A stretch of 64,000 nt of DNA. Origin: Bacillota bacterium (GTDB taxonomy: Bacteria > Bacillota > Clostridia > Christensenellales > CAG-314). Below the pieces are notes generated by a model that was given only the letters and a program-made list of their open reading frames with translations, made no database searches and was not told where the DNA came from. Each line of letters starts with the position of its first letter. The stretch's first letter is position 1. Made by a program: the position numbers and the translations under genes. Below are positions 53,020 through 62,418 of the stretch, in pieces. The stretch lies in the NCBI GenBank assembly GCA_023458375.1, contig JAEWZT010000001.1, positions 62,001 through 126,000 on the forward strand, given 5' to 3'.

Positions 53020-54273
53020 TTATTTAGTAAGAGCGTCCAGTCCTTTTTGTTTTCCCACATAACTGCACGCGGGAGAAAAAGATAGTATTTTTTTGATAGC
53101 GCTGTTGACGTCGTCAATACGCATATTCTCAATTTCTTTGAGGCGCTTTTTAATGTCAACATATTTATAAGCGCGAAGCAGACTTGAACCGTTGTTGCGC
53201 ATAACCGCAACGGTGCTTTCCTGAGATAGTTTAAGCGCGCCAGAAAGCTGTTTGCGCCCCCTTTCGAACTCTTCTTGCGTAACGCCTTTTTCTTTAATAA
53301 GGTCAAGCTGTTCTTTTAAAAGTTTGTTTGCCGACTTTACTTTTTGAGGATTTGTGCCTACATAAGCCTCAAAATACCCGCAGTCCGAATAAGTTGAAAT
53401 AAAAGAAAAAACCGAATAGGCAAGCCCGTGTTTTTCCCTTATAGTTTGGAATAACCGCGAGGACATTCCGTCGCCTAAAATGGCGCTTGCAACAACGGAA
53501 GGCGAAAAATGAGGGTCGTTTATGCCAAAAGAAGGGTAAGCATATGCAAGGTGGCATTGCTCGGTATCTTTAATTTTATATAAAAAATCACTCTTAAAGG
53601 AGGGTGGCTGCGCCTTGTTTTCCTCGCATTTTATATCTTTGAGCCTTTTTTCAAAATATTTTTGCACATATTCAACTATTTCTTCCGTCTTTACGTTCCC
53701 CGCTACTGAAATGACGATATTTTTTGGAGTATAATACTTTGCTTTAAACTGCAATAGCTGCTTACGGGTGGCATTTTCAACGTTTTCTTTTGGACCTAAG
53801 ACTTTTTTGCCTAAACCGTCGTCCCCGAAAAGCGCCTGCGAAAGCAAATCTTGACAGACTTCTTCGGGAGTATCTTCGTCGGAATCAATTTCCTCTAAAA
53901 TGACCTTGCGCTCCATATCCAGTTCGTCTTGCGCAAGCTTGCTGTCAAAGAACATATCAGAAAGCAAATCAAAACATTTTTCCACGCTGTCGCTGTCAGT
54001 TTTAGTGTGGTAGCAAGTTGTGTCTTTACTGGTAAAAGCGTTGATTGAGCCGCCCGTAACGTCAATTTCTTGCGAAATGTCTAGCGCCGAGCGCCTTTGG
54101 GTCCCCTTAAAGGAAAGGTGCTCTATGAAGTGGGAAAAGCCGTTGTTGCTTTCTTCTTCATATCTGCTGCCCGAACGCACCATTATACCTACGCTTGCCG
54201 AAAATATTCCTCTCATCTCCGCGACTATAAGTTTTAGTCCGCTTTCAAAGTCCTTTATAATAGTTTTTGCCAT
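53020..54273 (-). CDS. M16-family zinc peptidase (MlpA/YmxG-like)
   Basis: A 417-residue insulinase-family peptidase. The inverted zinc motif is seen as HFIEHLSFKGT (HxxEH), with the third ligand in the ERKVILEEIDSDED segment. A second, inactive M16 domain forms the C-terminal half. It follows ylxY by 17 nt, as mlpA (ymxG) follows ylxY in Bacillus, so it should be that orthologue. Its substrate is unknown. The ribosome site is GAGGT. Confidence 0.92.
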   Translation of the reverse strand: MAKTIIKDFESGLKLIVAEMRGIFSASVGIMVRSGSRYEEESNNGFSHFIEHLSFKGTQRRSALDISQEIDVTGGSINAFTSKDTTCYHTKTDSDSVEKCFDLLSDMFFDSKLAQDELDMERKVILEEIDSDEDTPEEVCQDLLSQALFGDDGLGKKVLGPKENVENATRKQLLQFKAKYYTPKNIVISVAGNVKTEEIVEYVQKYFEKRLKDIKCEENKAQPPSFKSDFLYKIKDTEQCHLAYAYPSFGINDPHFSPSVVASAILGDGMSSRLFQTIREKHGLAYSVFSFISTYSDCGYFEAYVGTNPQKVKSANKLLKEQLDLIKEKGVTQEEFERGRKQLSGALKLSQESTVAVMRNNGSSLLRAYKYVDIKKRLKEIENMRIDDVNSAIKKILSFSPACSYVGKQKGLDALTK

Positions 54274-54290
54274 TTGTTTACCTCAAAAAA

Positions 54291-55001
54291 TTATTGTGTA
54301 TTGTATATGTTTTGACTAACGGTAACGAGTTCAAACCCCTTTTCAATTAAATGTTTGATAATGTTTTCAAGCGCGGCAACGGTAGCTTTTGTAGGGTGCA
54401 TTAACACAAAGTCGCCGCCGCGCGCGTTAGTCGTTGCGCGCTTAAAAATGATGCCGGCGTCTTGGTCGCGCCAATCAATTGTGTCTTTGCTCCACATAAT
54501 CGTTTTATATTCCAATTCTTTTGCCGCTGTAAGCGTAATCTTGTTAAACGAACCGCTTGGCGGTGCAAAAAGCGTCATGTCAACACCCGCTATCTTTTTT
54601 ACAATTGTGTGGGTAAAGGATATTTCCTCCCTATTTGCGTTTGCGCTTAGCTTTGCGTGGTCTTTGTGAAAATAGCCGTGATTGCCTATTTCGTGCCCCC
54701 TAAGCGCGATAAGTTGCAGGATTTCAGGATTCTTTTCCGCCCAAACTCCCCCCACAAAAAAAGTCGCTTTGCAATTGTAGCGCTCCAAAAGGTCAAGAAT
54801 TGCAACCACATGTTCGCTGCCTTGATAGACGTTAAACATAAGGGAAATATAATTGCTTTTTGTGTTTCCCTTATATATTGCTTCGTCGCCCTCGCTAAAA
54901 ACGCTTACCACACCGCCGCCAAAAGCAAAAAATGCTAAAAAACCTACGATTAAGACCAAAGCGGCGTTAGCGAAGACATTTACAAAAACCTTTCTTTTCA
55001 T
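54291..55001 (-). CDS. ylxY: YlxY-type polysaccharide-deacetylase-like protein
   Basis: A 236-residue NodB-fold protein with an N-terminal signal anchor (about residues 8-32). The usual catalytic start TFDDGP is replaced by LMFNVYQGSE, and the RPPYG motif reads APPSG. The rest of the fold (CKATFFVGGVWAEKN, GHEIGNHGY, WSKDTIDW) is conserved. These exact changes are typical of YlxY, whose activity is uncertain. The position between pnp and the M16 peptidase matches Bacillus. The gene is expected to be sporulation-linked. Confidence 0.88.
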   Translation of the reverse strand: MKRKVFVNVFANAALVLIVGFLAFFAFGGGVVSVFSEGDEAIYKGNTKSNYISLMFNVYQGSEHVVAILDLLERYNCKATFFVGGVWAEKNPEILQLIALRGHEIGNHGYFHKDHAKLSANANREEISFTHTIVKKIAGVDMTLFAPPSGSFNKITLTAAKELEYKTIMWSKDTIDWRDQDAGIIFKRATTNARGGDFVLMHPTKATVAALENIIKHLIEKGFELVTVSQNIYNTQ

Positions 55002-55205
55002 AGCGGCACCTCTTTTTACTAATATGAAAAAATAAGGTATGATATGAAATTTACCGCCAAACTAGCTATTAATATTATTTCTTTATTAGCTTATGCGGCG
55101 CGATTTAATGCTGCTCTGCAATGGCTAGTTTTTTGTGCGGCAAAAGAGAACTTTTGCCAAACGAAAGCTAATTGCGCTAAAACACCGTAAATGATATACA
55201 ATTAT

Positions 55206-55228
55206 AATACTATTACAGTAATAGTATT
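55206..55228. repeat. 23-bp palindrome, copy 7
   Basis: AATACTAT, 7 nt TACAGTA, ATAGTATT. Perfect arms, extended two further A/T pairs on each side. Confidence 0.7.
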
Positions 55229-55359
55229 ATTTAAAAGCGCAAAAATGAGAGTATGCAACGCTTTTAACCGTTATCACTTTTTTTTAAATGAATAAAACTA
55301 ATACAGTTCTGCCTTTTAATGTACGGCGCATTATTGAAAAGCGAACCGTATATAAAGAA

Positions 55360-55390
55360 GGTCTTACCCTAAGGGTTATAAGGCAAGACC
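55360..55390 (-). terminator. Terminator after pnp
   Basis: Minus-strand stem GGTCTTGCC/GGTAAGACC (one G-T pair) followed by TTCTTTATA, about 70 nt past the pnp stop. Confidence 0.55.
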
Positions 55391-55461
55391 CCTATTTATT
55401 TTCATTCAAGTAGCTTAATTTTGCAGGTAAAGTGTTTGCTATCCAAATTATATAAATAATT

Positions 55462-57585
55462 TTACAGCTTTTTTTGTAAGCGTAAATCTATTCTTCCCTT
55501 TTCGTCAATCTTTATGACTCTTACCGCAACCTTATCTCCTATATTGACTACGTCGGTAACTTTCTCAACGCGGTCTTTGGCAAGCTTGCTGATATGGATC
55601 ATTCCGTCCTTGCCAGGGGCGATTTCCACGAAAGCGCCGAACTCTAAAATACGGACAACGGTGCCTTCAAACTCGTCTCCCGCTTCGGGGTCTTTAACGA
55701 TAGCCATAATAATTGACTTAGCTTTGTCTGCCATTACCGAGTCGGGCGTTGCTATAAATACCGTGCCGTCGTCGGTAATATCAATCTTAACGCCCGTATC
55801 CTCAATGATTTTGTTTATAACCTTTCCGCCGCTGCCTATTACTTCGCGGATTTTATCGGTATCTATCATAAAGGAAATAATCTTGGGAGCATATTTGCTC
55901 AACTCCTTTCTGTGGGTAGGCAATACGGCAATCATTTTGTCAAGGATATGCAGTCTTCCTATTCTTGCCTGTTCTAAGGCTCTTTTTAATACGCTTTCGT
56001 CAATCCCCTTAATTTTTATATCCATTTGAATAGCGGTTATACCTTTGCTTGTGCCCGCTACCTTAAAGTCCATATCGCCCAAAAAGTCTTCAAGCCCTTG
56101 AATATCGCTCAAAATCGCCACTTTGTCGCCCTTTTCGGACTTCATAAGCCCCATAGCGATACCCGCGACAGGAGCTTTCAGGGGAACGCCCGCATCCATT
56201 AAAGCAAGCGTAGAGCCGCAAATACTGGCTTGTGAAGTGCTTCCGTTGCTGCTTACGACTTCCGATACCGTGCGGATAGCGTAAGGAAAATCTGCTTCCG
56301 AAGGAATAACGGGGTCAAGCGCTCTTTCTGCAAGCGCGCCGTGCCCTATTTCGCGTCTGCCCGGACTGCGCAAAGGTTTTGCTTCTCCGGTGCTGTAAGG
56401 GGGGAAATTGTAGTGGTGCATATACCTTTTAAAGGTCTCCTCTTCGTCAAGCTGTTCAAGTTTTTGAACTTCGGAAATTGTGCCCAACGTTGCCGTGGTA
56501 ATAACCTGGGTCATGCCTCTTGTAAAGCATGCGCTGCCGTGAACTCGGGGCAGCAATCCCGTTTCGCACCAAATAGGGCGAATCTCTTCAAGTTCTCTGC
56601 CGTCGGGGCGAATGCCTTCAATCAAAATCTTTGAGCGTACCTTTTCTTTGGTCATATTGTAAAGCACGTCGCTTACAAAAGGCAGCGCTTCGGGCATGGC
56701 ATTTTCAAAGTGAATCTTCACTTCCTTTTTGAGGTTGTCCTCATTTGCCTGTCTTTGCGTCCTGTCAAAGGTATTTAAAGCCGCGTCAAGCTTACTGTCG
56801 GCAAAACTTCTTATTGCGTTGTCAAATTGCTGGGGAATCTCGTGCAAATCGGGAGTAATTTTCTGTTTTCCGACTTTTGAGCAAATAAAATCAATGAAAG
56901 CGCATTGTCTTTTAATTTCTTCGTGCCCGAAAAGTATGGCGTCAAGCATTTCTTTTTCCGATACTTCGTTAGCGCCCGCTTCAACCATCATAATGGCGTC
57001 CTTTGTGCCTGAAAGGTTTAGGCTTATTAAACTGCGCTCTTTTTGAACATTGTCGGGGTTGATAATAAATTTGCCGTCAACATAACCCACAACGACGCTA
57101 CCCGTAGGTCCGCCAAAAGGAATGTCAGACACCGAAAGCGCAATTGAACTGCCCAGCATGCCCCAAACTTCGGGCTGCACGTTAGGTTCAACGGACATAG
57201 CCGTAGCCACCACCGCCACGTCGTTTAAAAACCCCTTAGGGAACAAAGGGCGTATAGGCCTGTCAATTAAACGCGACGTTAAAATTGCTTTGTCGGTGGG
57301 TCTACCCTCTCTCTTTTTAAAACCGCCGGGAATTTTTCCCACACTATACATTTTTTCTTCAAAATCAACTCCCAAGGGGAAGTAGTCAATACCTTCTCTG
57401 GGATCGGGAGCTAAGGTAGCGTTTACCATAACGGCAGTTTCGCCGCAACGGACTAAACAGGAACCGTTTGATTGTTCGGCATATTTTCCGATTTCAACAA
57501 AAACTTTGCGCCCGCCGATTTCCGTTTCAAATACGGAATATTCGCGGTTTCCGATTTTTTCTTTTCTTTCTACAAACTCACTCAT
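55462..57585 (-). CDS. pnp: Polyribonucleotide nucleotidyltransferase (PNPase)
   Basis: A 707-residue 3'-5' phosphorolytic exoribonuclease. Two RNase PH domains (about 1-230 and 310-540) flank an alpha-helical domain. A KH domain (around VIGSGGKVINKIIEDTG) and an S1 domain (EFEGTVVRILEFGAFVEI) close the protein. The second PH domain keeps the active-site region DGRELEEIRP and the later GDMDFKVAGT. It follows rpsO across an intercistronic terminator, the classic rpsO-pnp arrangement. Confidence 0.98.
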   Translation of the reverse strand: MSEFVERKEKIGNREYSVFETEIGGRKVFVEIGKYAEQSNGSCLVRCGETAVMVNATLAPDPREGIDYFPLGVDFEEKMYSVGKIPGGFKKREGRPTDKAILTSRLIDRPIRPLFPKGFLNDVAVVATAMSVEPNVQPEVWGMLGSSIALSVSDIPFGGPTGSVVVGYVDGKFIINPDNVQKERSLISLNLSGTKDAIMMVEAGANEVSEKEMLDAILFGHEEIKRQCAFIDFICSKVGKQKITPDLHEIPQQFDNAIRSFADSKLDAALNTFDRTQRQANEDNLKKEVKIHFENAMPEALPFVSDVLYNMTKEKVRSKILIEGIRPDGRELEEIRPIWCETGLLPRVHGSACFTRGMTQVITTATLGTISEVQKLEQLDEEETFKRYMHHYNFPPYSTGEAKPLRSPGRREIGHGALAERALDPVIPSEADFPYAIRTVSEVVSSNGSTSQASICGSTLALMDAGVPLKAPVAGIAMGLMKSEKGDKVAILSDIQGLEDFLGDMDFKVAGTSKGITAIQMDIKIKGIDESVLKRALEQARIGRLHILDKMIAVLPTHRKELSKYAPKIISFMIDTDKIREVIGSGGKVINKIIEDTGVKIDITDDGTVFIATPDSVMADKAKSIIMAIVKDPEAGDEFEGTVVRILEFGAFVEIAPGKDGMIHISKLAKDRVEKVTDVVNIGDKVAVRVIKIDEKGRIDLRLQKKL

Positions 57586-57610
57586 TTATAAAAACTCCTA
57601 TATTTTATGA

Positions 57611-57646
57611 AAAAAGGGGAAGTCTGCTAAACTCCGCCTCCCCCTT
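57611..57646 (-). terminator. Intercistronic terminator between rpsO and pnp
   Basis: Minus-strand stem AAGGGGGAG/CTTCCCCTT with a 15-nt loop, then TTTTTT. Partial read-through would set the rpsO to pnp ratio. Confidence 0.8.
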
Positions 57647-57659
57647 AATTTTTTCTAAA

Positions 57660-57920
57660 TTATTTTCTGATGTTCAAGCCGGCTATAATTTTTCTATAAC
57701 GCTCAATATCTTTGTTTTTTAGATACTCTAACATTCCCTTCCTTTGCCCTACCATTTTAAGCAAGCCTCGTCTTCCGTGGTGGTCTTTGTCGTGCGTCTT
57801 CAAGTGTTCGGTAAGGTGGTTGATGCGTGCGGTAAGTAAAGCTATTTGCACTTCGGGTGAACCGGTGTCCCCCTCTTTTAGCCCGTATTGGGCAATTACC
57901 TCTTGTTTGTTGATTGCCAT
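57660..57920 (-). CDS. rpsO: 30S ribosomal protein S15
   Basis: An 86-residue 16S rRNA-binding protein. The motifs TGSPEVQIALLTARINHLT, HLKTHDKDHHGRRGL and MLEYLKNKD are canonical. The start is the ATG giving MAINKQEV, six bases after GGAGGAA. An upstream in-frame ATG would sit in the ribosome site. The ~120-nt leader contains hairpins that could be an S15 autoregulation site. Confidence 0.97.
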   Translation of the reverse strand: MAINKQEVIAQYGLKEGDTGSPEVQIALLTARINHLTEHLKTHDKDHHGRRGLLKMVGQRKGMLEYLKNKDIERYRKIIAGLNIRK

Positions 57921-58040
57921 AATTGTTTCCTCCATATTTTATTTGCCTAAAACGTGGTGAAGCGTCGGAGTGTCGCATACACCGCGTAAAAGGTATTTAT
58001 ATTTTTATTGTGTCCAGTTTTTGAAAAAAATTACAAGAAA

Positions 58041-60023
58041 TTAAGCTTGTTCTTCTAATTCTTCACTCTTTCTATCTTTCTTGGGTTTTGCAAGCTCAAC
58101 GGGCTTTTCCATAGTGTCTTTGCGTGAAAGCGTAATGCGTTTATTTTCAAAGTCAAACTCAATTATCTTAACATCAATTTCGTCCCCTACTTTAAGCACT
58201 TCGTTAATGTTACTGAGCCATTCCCAAGAAACATTACTTATGTGCAAAAGACCGTCTATGCCCTTGTCAAGCTCAATAAATGCGCCGTAATCAAGTATTC
58301 TCGCAACTTTTCCCTTTACCGTTGCGCCTACGGGGAACTTCTCGGCGGCGACAACCCAAGGATGGGGTTGCAATTGCTTATAACCCAAACTGACGCGCTT
58401 AGAGTCTCTGTCAAGTTTTAGCACTACGAAATCGTAACTCTTGCCTATTTCAAGCACTTCCGCGGGGTCTTTAACGCTTGTCCAAGATAAATCTGAAAGA
58501 TGCGCCAGGCAGTCAAAACCGTCAATGTTTACAAAAGCGCCGAAAGAGGAGAAACGCAAAACCTTACCTTCCCTTATTTCGTTTTGTGCGATATTGTTCC
58601 AGAAGTTGTCCTCTTTGGCTTTCTTTTCCTGAATGATAAGTTCTTTTTGCGAAGCGACAATTTTCTTTTTGCCGTCGTCAACGCCGTCTGTTAAAGCTAC
58701 AACGCGCAGTTTCTTGCCTACGTATTTTTCTAAGTCCTTAACAAAGCCTTCTCTTATGTGGGAAGCGGGGATAAACACCGTATAGCTGCCCATTTTTGAT
58801 AAAAGCCCACCCTTAACAGTCTTTTGAATGACGATATCAAAAGGTTTCCCCTCTTTAATATCAACTACAAAGGCGTCAACTTTGGCTATTTCGTCCATAG
58901 CTTTTTTAGACAGCGTAACTATCTTGTCCGTGGATAAAATAACGCATTGCAAAGTGTCCCCGTCTTTGAGAGAGGACTTAAATTCTGCCCAGTTATTTTC
59001 CGCCAACTCTTCGTTGGGGATAAAACCGTCCCCCTTAGTGTTTGAAAGATTGACGTAAACGCCCTCGTCTTGAATAGAAATTACCTTACAAGAAAGCTGT
59101 TTGTCTTTCTTATATCCGTAATTTTTGGGCATTTTGGCTACCGCGGCGGTAAAAATGCTGTTGTTAGCTGAAACTTCGGTAACGTCAATTGTCTCTTTCT
59201 TGTCTTTTGCAGTCATGTGTGTCAAAACCTCCTGTATCAACTCCTTTGGAGTTGAAGCGCCTGCTATGATACATATCTTTTTATGTTGATTTAAGGGGGG
59301 TAACTCGCTTGCATCTTCAATTAAAAAGGCTTGCGAACAATGTTTTTTGGCAGTTTCAAGCAGTTTATTTGTGTTGCTGCTTGATTTATCGCCCACTATT
59401 ACGGCTAAATCGCTTAGCTTTGCAAGGTAAAGGGCGCAATTCTGCCTGTATATGGTAGTATAGCAAATAGTATTGAAAACTTCAAGCATTTTAACGCTGT
59501 CTGACAAAAGATTATTAAGCGCGCTTTGAACATTTTGGTAATTATAAGTGGTTTGAAACATCACCAAAACCTTTTCGTAGGGCGATAAATCCACTTTTTC
59601 TTCGCCGCTGACTATTAATGCGTCGTTGCCGCACCAGCCGTTTATACCTATTATTTCGGGGTGCCCGCCGTCCCCTATTAAAAGAATTTTATAGCCTTCT
59701 TTATAGTATTTTTCCGCTCTTTCCTGTATTACGCGGACAAAAGAACAAGTAGCATCTATTATTTTTACCTTTTTTTCTTCGCAAAAATCAAAAACGCTTT
59801 TTGGCGCTCCGTGCGCCCTTATAATTAAGGTGTCTCCCTCGCGCAACTCTTTTAAGTCGGAAAGCGGTTTGATACCCTTTTCCTCTAAGGAGGCAAGAAC
59901 TCTTTTATTATGAACAAGCGCGCCGTAAGTAAAGGTTCTTTCGCCGACGTTTTCAAGCGCCAGCCTAACCGCCTTAGCCACACCCTGACAAAATCCTCTT
60001 TCCTTAGAAATATAAACTTTCAC
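58041..60023 (-). CDS. ispH: Fusion of HMBPP reductase IspH with ribosomal protein S1-type domains
   Basis: A 660-residue bifunctional protein. Residues 1-~280 are IspH, the last enzyme of the MEP isoprenoid pathway, with all three 4Fe-4S cysteines (C12, C93, C187) and the RAHGAPKS and HPEIIGINGW histidine motifs. Residues ~300-640 hold four S1 repeats. The third and fourth are strong (FSSFGAFVNIDGF and ILDYGAFIELDKGIDGLLHIS); the first two are more diverged. This fusion is a known clostridial feature and not a sequencing artefact: the frame is continuous. It follows plsC and cmk, the usual order. Confidence 0.96.
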   Translation of the reverse strand: MKVYISKERGFCQGVAKAVRLALENVGERTFTYGALVHNKRVLASLEEKGIKPLSDLKELREGDTLIIRAHGAPKSVFDFCEEKKVKIIDATCSFVRVIQERAEKYYKEGYKILLIGDGGHPEIIGINGWCGNDALIVSGEEKVDLSPYEKVLVMFQTTYNYQNVQSALNNLLSDSVKMLEVFNTICYTTIYRQNCALYLAKLSDLAVIVGDKSSSNTNKLLETAKKHCSQAFLIEDASELPPLNQHKKICIIAGASTPKELIQEVLTHMTAKDKKETIDVTEVSANNSIFTAAVAKMPKNYGYKKDKQLSCKVISIQDEGVYVNLSNTKGDGFIPNEELAENNWAEFKSSLKDGDTLQCVILSTDKIVTLSKKAMDEIAKVDAFVVDIKEGKPFDIVIQKTVKGGLLSKMGSYTVFIPASHIREGFVKDLEKYVGKKLRVVALTDGVDDGKKKIVASQKELIIQEKKAKEDNFWNNIAQNEIREGKVLRFSSFGAFVNIDGFDCLAHLSDLSWTSVKDPAEVLEIGKSYDFVVLKLDRDSKRVSLGYKQLQPHPWVVAAEKFPVGATVKGKVARILDYGAFIELDKGIDGLLHISNVSWEWLSNINEVLKVGDEIDVKIIEFDFENKRITLSRKDTMEKPVELAKPKKDRKSEELEEQA

Positions 60024-60505
60024 TTTTTCCCCTTGTTATGTAATATTGTTTTGCCTTTTTTGCATTTTTTTGCTCATTATATGCTAATGCGCTTTTGTAA
60101 ACTCTAAGCTTTTTTTATATTAGCCCCAAGAGCAACACTGACCAAAGTTTTGCAGCTATCTAAGTTTTGCGGTTCTTTATCAAGCGTCAAAACAAGAAAC
60201 CGATTACTGAGCATTAACCGCAATACCGCGCAAATCGTTTGAAATAAATCCACAAATACTTTTGACTGTATCTGCTTTTATCTTAGACGGTTTAAGGTTA
60301 ATAATATTAGTCAGCGCAAGCCGCTTAAAATAGCTCGTGATACTATTATAGCCTATCAAATAATAAACCGCAATCTATAATTATATGTTGGTATTGCAGT
60401 TCATAGCAGATGTATTTAAAGGCTTAATTTTTTTCCATCCGATAAAAACTCTAAGCGGCAAAAATCAAACTGCAAAAAGGCGAAAGATTTAAATAAATGG
60501 TTATG
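60024..60505. other. 482-nt region between plsC and ispH
   Basis: No gene is seen. A minus-strand TATAAT at about 60077-60082 may be the ispH -10, but the spacing to TTTACA upstream is only 14 nt. A half copy of the dispersed palindrome (ATACTAT) stands near 60347. Confidence 0.4.
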
Positions 60506-61240
60506 CTAAAAGCTGTTTTCTTGCTCTTCGCCTTGTCCCTTATCATCTTTAAGCTTGCTGCTTTTTGCTAATACAAACTCCTCGCGTTCCCTTATTTCTT
60601 TTTTAGTGCGCTTACGGCGCTTAACGCCCTTTTGTTCTAAAATCGCGTTAAGTTCCAACCTTGTTTGCTCTAAATTTTGCTTTATATTTTCCGTAGCTTC
60701 TTCCAACACTTGCCGCGTTAATTTTTTGCCGTAGTATTGTTCTAAGGTGAACTTTTCCCCCACAAGCATATAATTTTTATGAAAAGCCTTGGCTCTGTCA
60801 AAAATGTATACGGGGCGAATGGGGGACTGCGTCTTGATAGCAATCATAGCCGTGCCCACCTTAAAATCTTGCAGGCAGTCAACTTCCTTATTGCGCGTCC
60901 CCTCGGGAAAAACTCCGAAAAGCTTGTTATCGTTGAGAATAGAAATTGCCTGCTTTATAGCGCCCAAATCAACCGCGCCCCTATCCACCGAAACAAACTC
61001 CAACGCGTTAAAAGCGCCTCGCAAAAGCCAGTTTTTGTCAAAGGACGACTTATACATAAAGCGGGTGTGGTTTCTGTTCCAAATAGTCCATAGTATAGGG
61101 TCCCAGCCTGACTGATGATTTAACGCCAGAATAAGCTTCTCCTGCTTGTTCACTTTTTCCTTGCCGTATATTTTTACGGGGAAGAAAAGTTTTAAGGGTT
61201 GTTTTATTACTTGCACTAAGCAAAAAAGTAGATTGACCAT
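60506..61240 (-). CDS. plsC: 1-acyl-sn-glycerol-3-phosphate acyltransferase
   Basis: A 244-residue membrane-associated enzyme that makes phosphatidic acid. The NHQSGWDP (HX4D) catalytic motif and FPEGTRNK are present. The C-terminal ~45 residues are Lys/Arg/Glu-rich. The ATG at 61240 shares its first base with the cmk stop and has AGAGGG at good spacing. The in-frame TTG one codon upstream is an alternative. cmk-plsC-ispH/S1 is a conserved clostridial cluster. Confidence 0.94.
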   Translation of the reverse strand: MVNLLFCLVQVIKQPLKLFFPVKIYGKEKVNKQEKLILALNHQSGWDPILWTIWNRNHTRFMYKSSFDKNWLLRGAFNALEFVSVDRGAVDLGAIKQAISILNDNKLFGVFPEGTRNKEVDCLQDFKVGTAMIAIKTQSPIRPVYIFDRAKAFHKNYMLVGEKFTLEQYYGKKLTRQVLEEATENIKQNLEQTRLELNAILEQKGVKRRKRTKKEIREREEFVLAKSSKLKDDKGQGEEQENSF

Positions 61241-61911
61241 CAAATTTTCCCTCTGTCGTTAACAACGCTCAACATTCTATCTAAAACCTGCCTGACGGAT
61301 AAAACGTCTGAATCTATATAAACCGCGTCCTTTGCTTGAATAAGAGGCGCAAGTTCTCTGTGCGAATCGTTGTAATCTCTTTGTATTATATCACTTAATA
61401 GCTTTTGGTAGTCTTGTTTTTGACCCTTTGCCATATATTCGTCATATCTTCTTTTGGCGCGCGTTTCGGCGCTTGCGGTCAAGAAAAACTTATACTTGGC
61501 GTCGGGTAAAACATAACTCCCGATATCCCTGCCGTCTAAAACGCAGCTCGCACGAAAAGCAATTTGACGTTGGAGCGCCGCCATATTTTTGCGCACGGCG
61601 GGAAGGGCGGAAATATCGCTTGCCGCCTTGGATACCTGCTCGGTGCGAATCAAGCGCGACACGTCGTTTCCGTCAAGAAAGGTCAAATTTTCGCCGTCTT
61701 TTGCGGCAAAATCTATAACGGTATTTTTTAACAGACGGTTTACGCCGTTCTCGTCGTTAAAATCAAGGGCGCTGTTTATTGCCTTTAAACCCAAACAGCG
61801 ATACATTGCCCCCGTGTCAAGGTAAGAAATATTTAACTCTTTTGCCAAAAATTTTGCGACGGTGCTTTTTCCCGCGCCCGAGGGACCGTCTATGGCTACT
61901 TGAAAAATCAT
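61240..61911 (-). CDS. cmk: Cytidylate kinase
   Basis: A 223-residue (d)CMP kinase. The P-loop is GPSGAGKST (residues 9-17), and the substrate regions LDTGAMYR and LDGRDIGSYVLPDA are conserved. It overlaps aroH by 4 nt upstream, and its stop touches the plsC start. Confidence 0.97.
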   Translation of the reverse strand: MIFQVAIDGPSGAGKSTVAKFLAKELNISYLDTGAMYRCLGLKAINSALDFNDENGVNRLLKNTVIDFAAKDGENLTFLDGNDVSRLIRTEQVSKAASDISALPAVRKNMAALQRQIAFRASCVLDGRDIGSYVLPDAKYKFFLTASAETRAKRRYDEYMAKGQKQDYQKLLSDIIQRDYNDSHRELAPLIQAKDAVYIDSDVLSVRQVLDRMLSVVNDRGKI

Positions 61912-62252
61912 TTTTCACTCCTAAGGTTTGCCGTTTCCCCCAGATAGCAATTTGTAATTTTTTCCCTTATATCTGCTAATACCATAATTCTAATACACAT
62001 GGCAAGGGTGCATTGCATTTCGGCCTCCTGCATGCACATTAAGGCGAAATCGCCCCCTCTGTTAAGCCTTACCGCCGTTGCGGGGTTATAAGCGTTTATG
62101 TCTTTGGTGCAGGTAAATATTACGGAAATAATATCTTCCGCCTTTAAGCCGTTGCTTAAAATTACGGCGTCAAAGAGTTCAACGGTAGCGTTTGTAATAT
62201 TATCCTTATCGTTGCACTTAGCGCAAACCGCGCCTCGTATTGCTTTAAGCAT
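61908..62252 (-). CDS. aroH: Chorismate mutase, AroH class
   Basis: A 114-residue enzyme that converts chorismate to prephenate. The N-terminal AIRGAVCAKCND, the CTKDINAYNPATAVR segment and the C-terminal CIRIMVL match the trimeric AroH type of Bacillus. It is placed before cmk as in many Clostridia. The ATG follows AAAGGAGC. Confidence 0.93.
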   Translation of the reverse strand: MLKAIRGAVCAKCNDKDNITNATVELFDAVILSNGLKAEDIISVIFTCTKDINAYNPATAVRLNRGGDFALMCMQEAEMQCTLAMCIRIMVLADIREKITNCYLGETANLRSEK

Positions 62253-62418
62253 ATAGCTCCTTTATTATTGCGGATTGTATAGACTTGCCAGTTTTACAGT
62301 TAACTGTCGTTTTTTTGTGTATCTGCTGATGCTAAAAACCCATTTAATGCCGTTTCCACAATTCCGCAACTAAGTAAAACAAATCATTATTTGGTATTGT
62401 TGCAACTATTACAATAAA

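Larger units (their letters stand above)
55002..55461. other. 460-nt region between pnp and ylxY
   Basis: No gene is seen. It holds a terminator after pnp (55360-55390), a perfect copy of the dispersed palindrome (55206-55228), and presumably the ylxY promoter, which I could not pick out. Confidence 0.45.

Noticed and set aside
53007..53306. Minus-strand ORF overlapping the M16 peptidase 3' end
   Set aside because: It is a frame shadow of the peptidase, whose zinc motif and length are complete.
54291..55001. ylxY called as a pseudogene because TFDDGP is missing
   Set aside because: The same replacement is typical of YlxY orthologues and the rest of the protein is well conserved.
58041..60023. 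Sequencing-error fusion of two separate genes
   Set aside because: The frame is continuous, both halves are complete, and this IspH-S1 fusion is a known clostridial arrangement.
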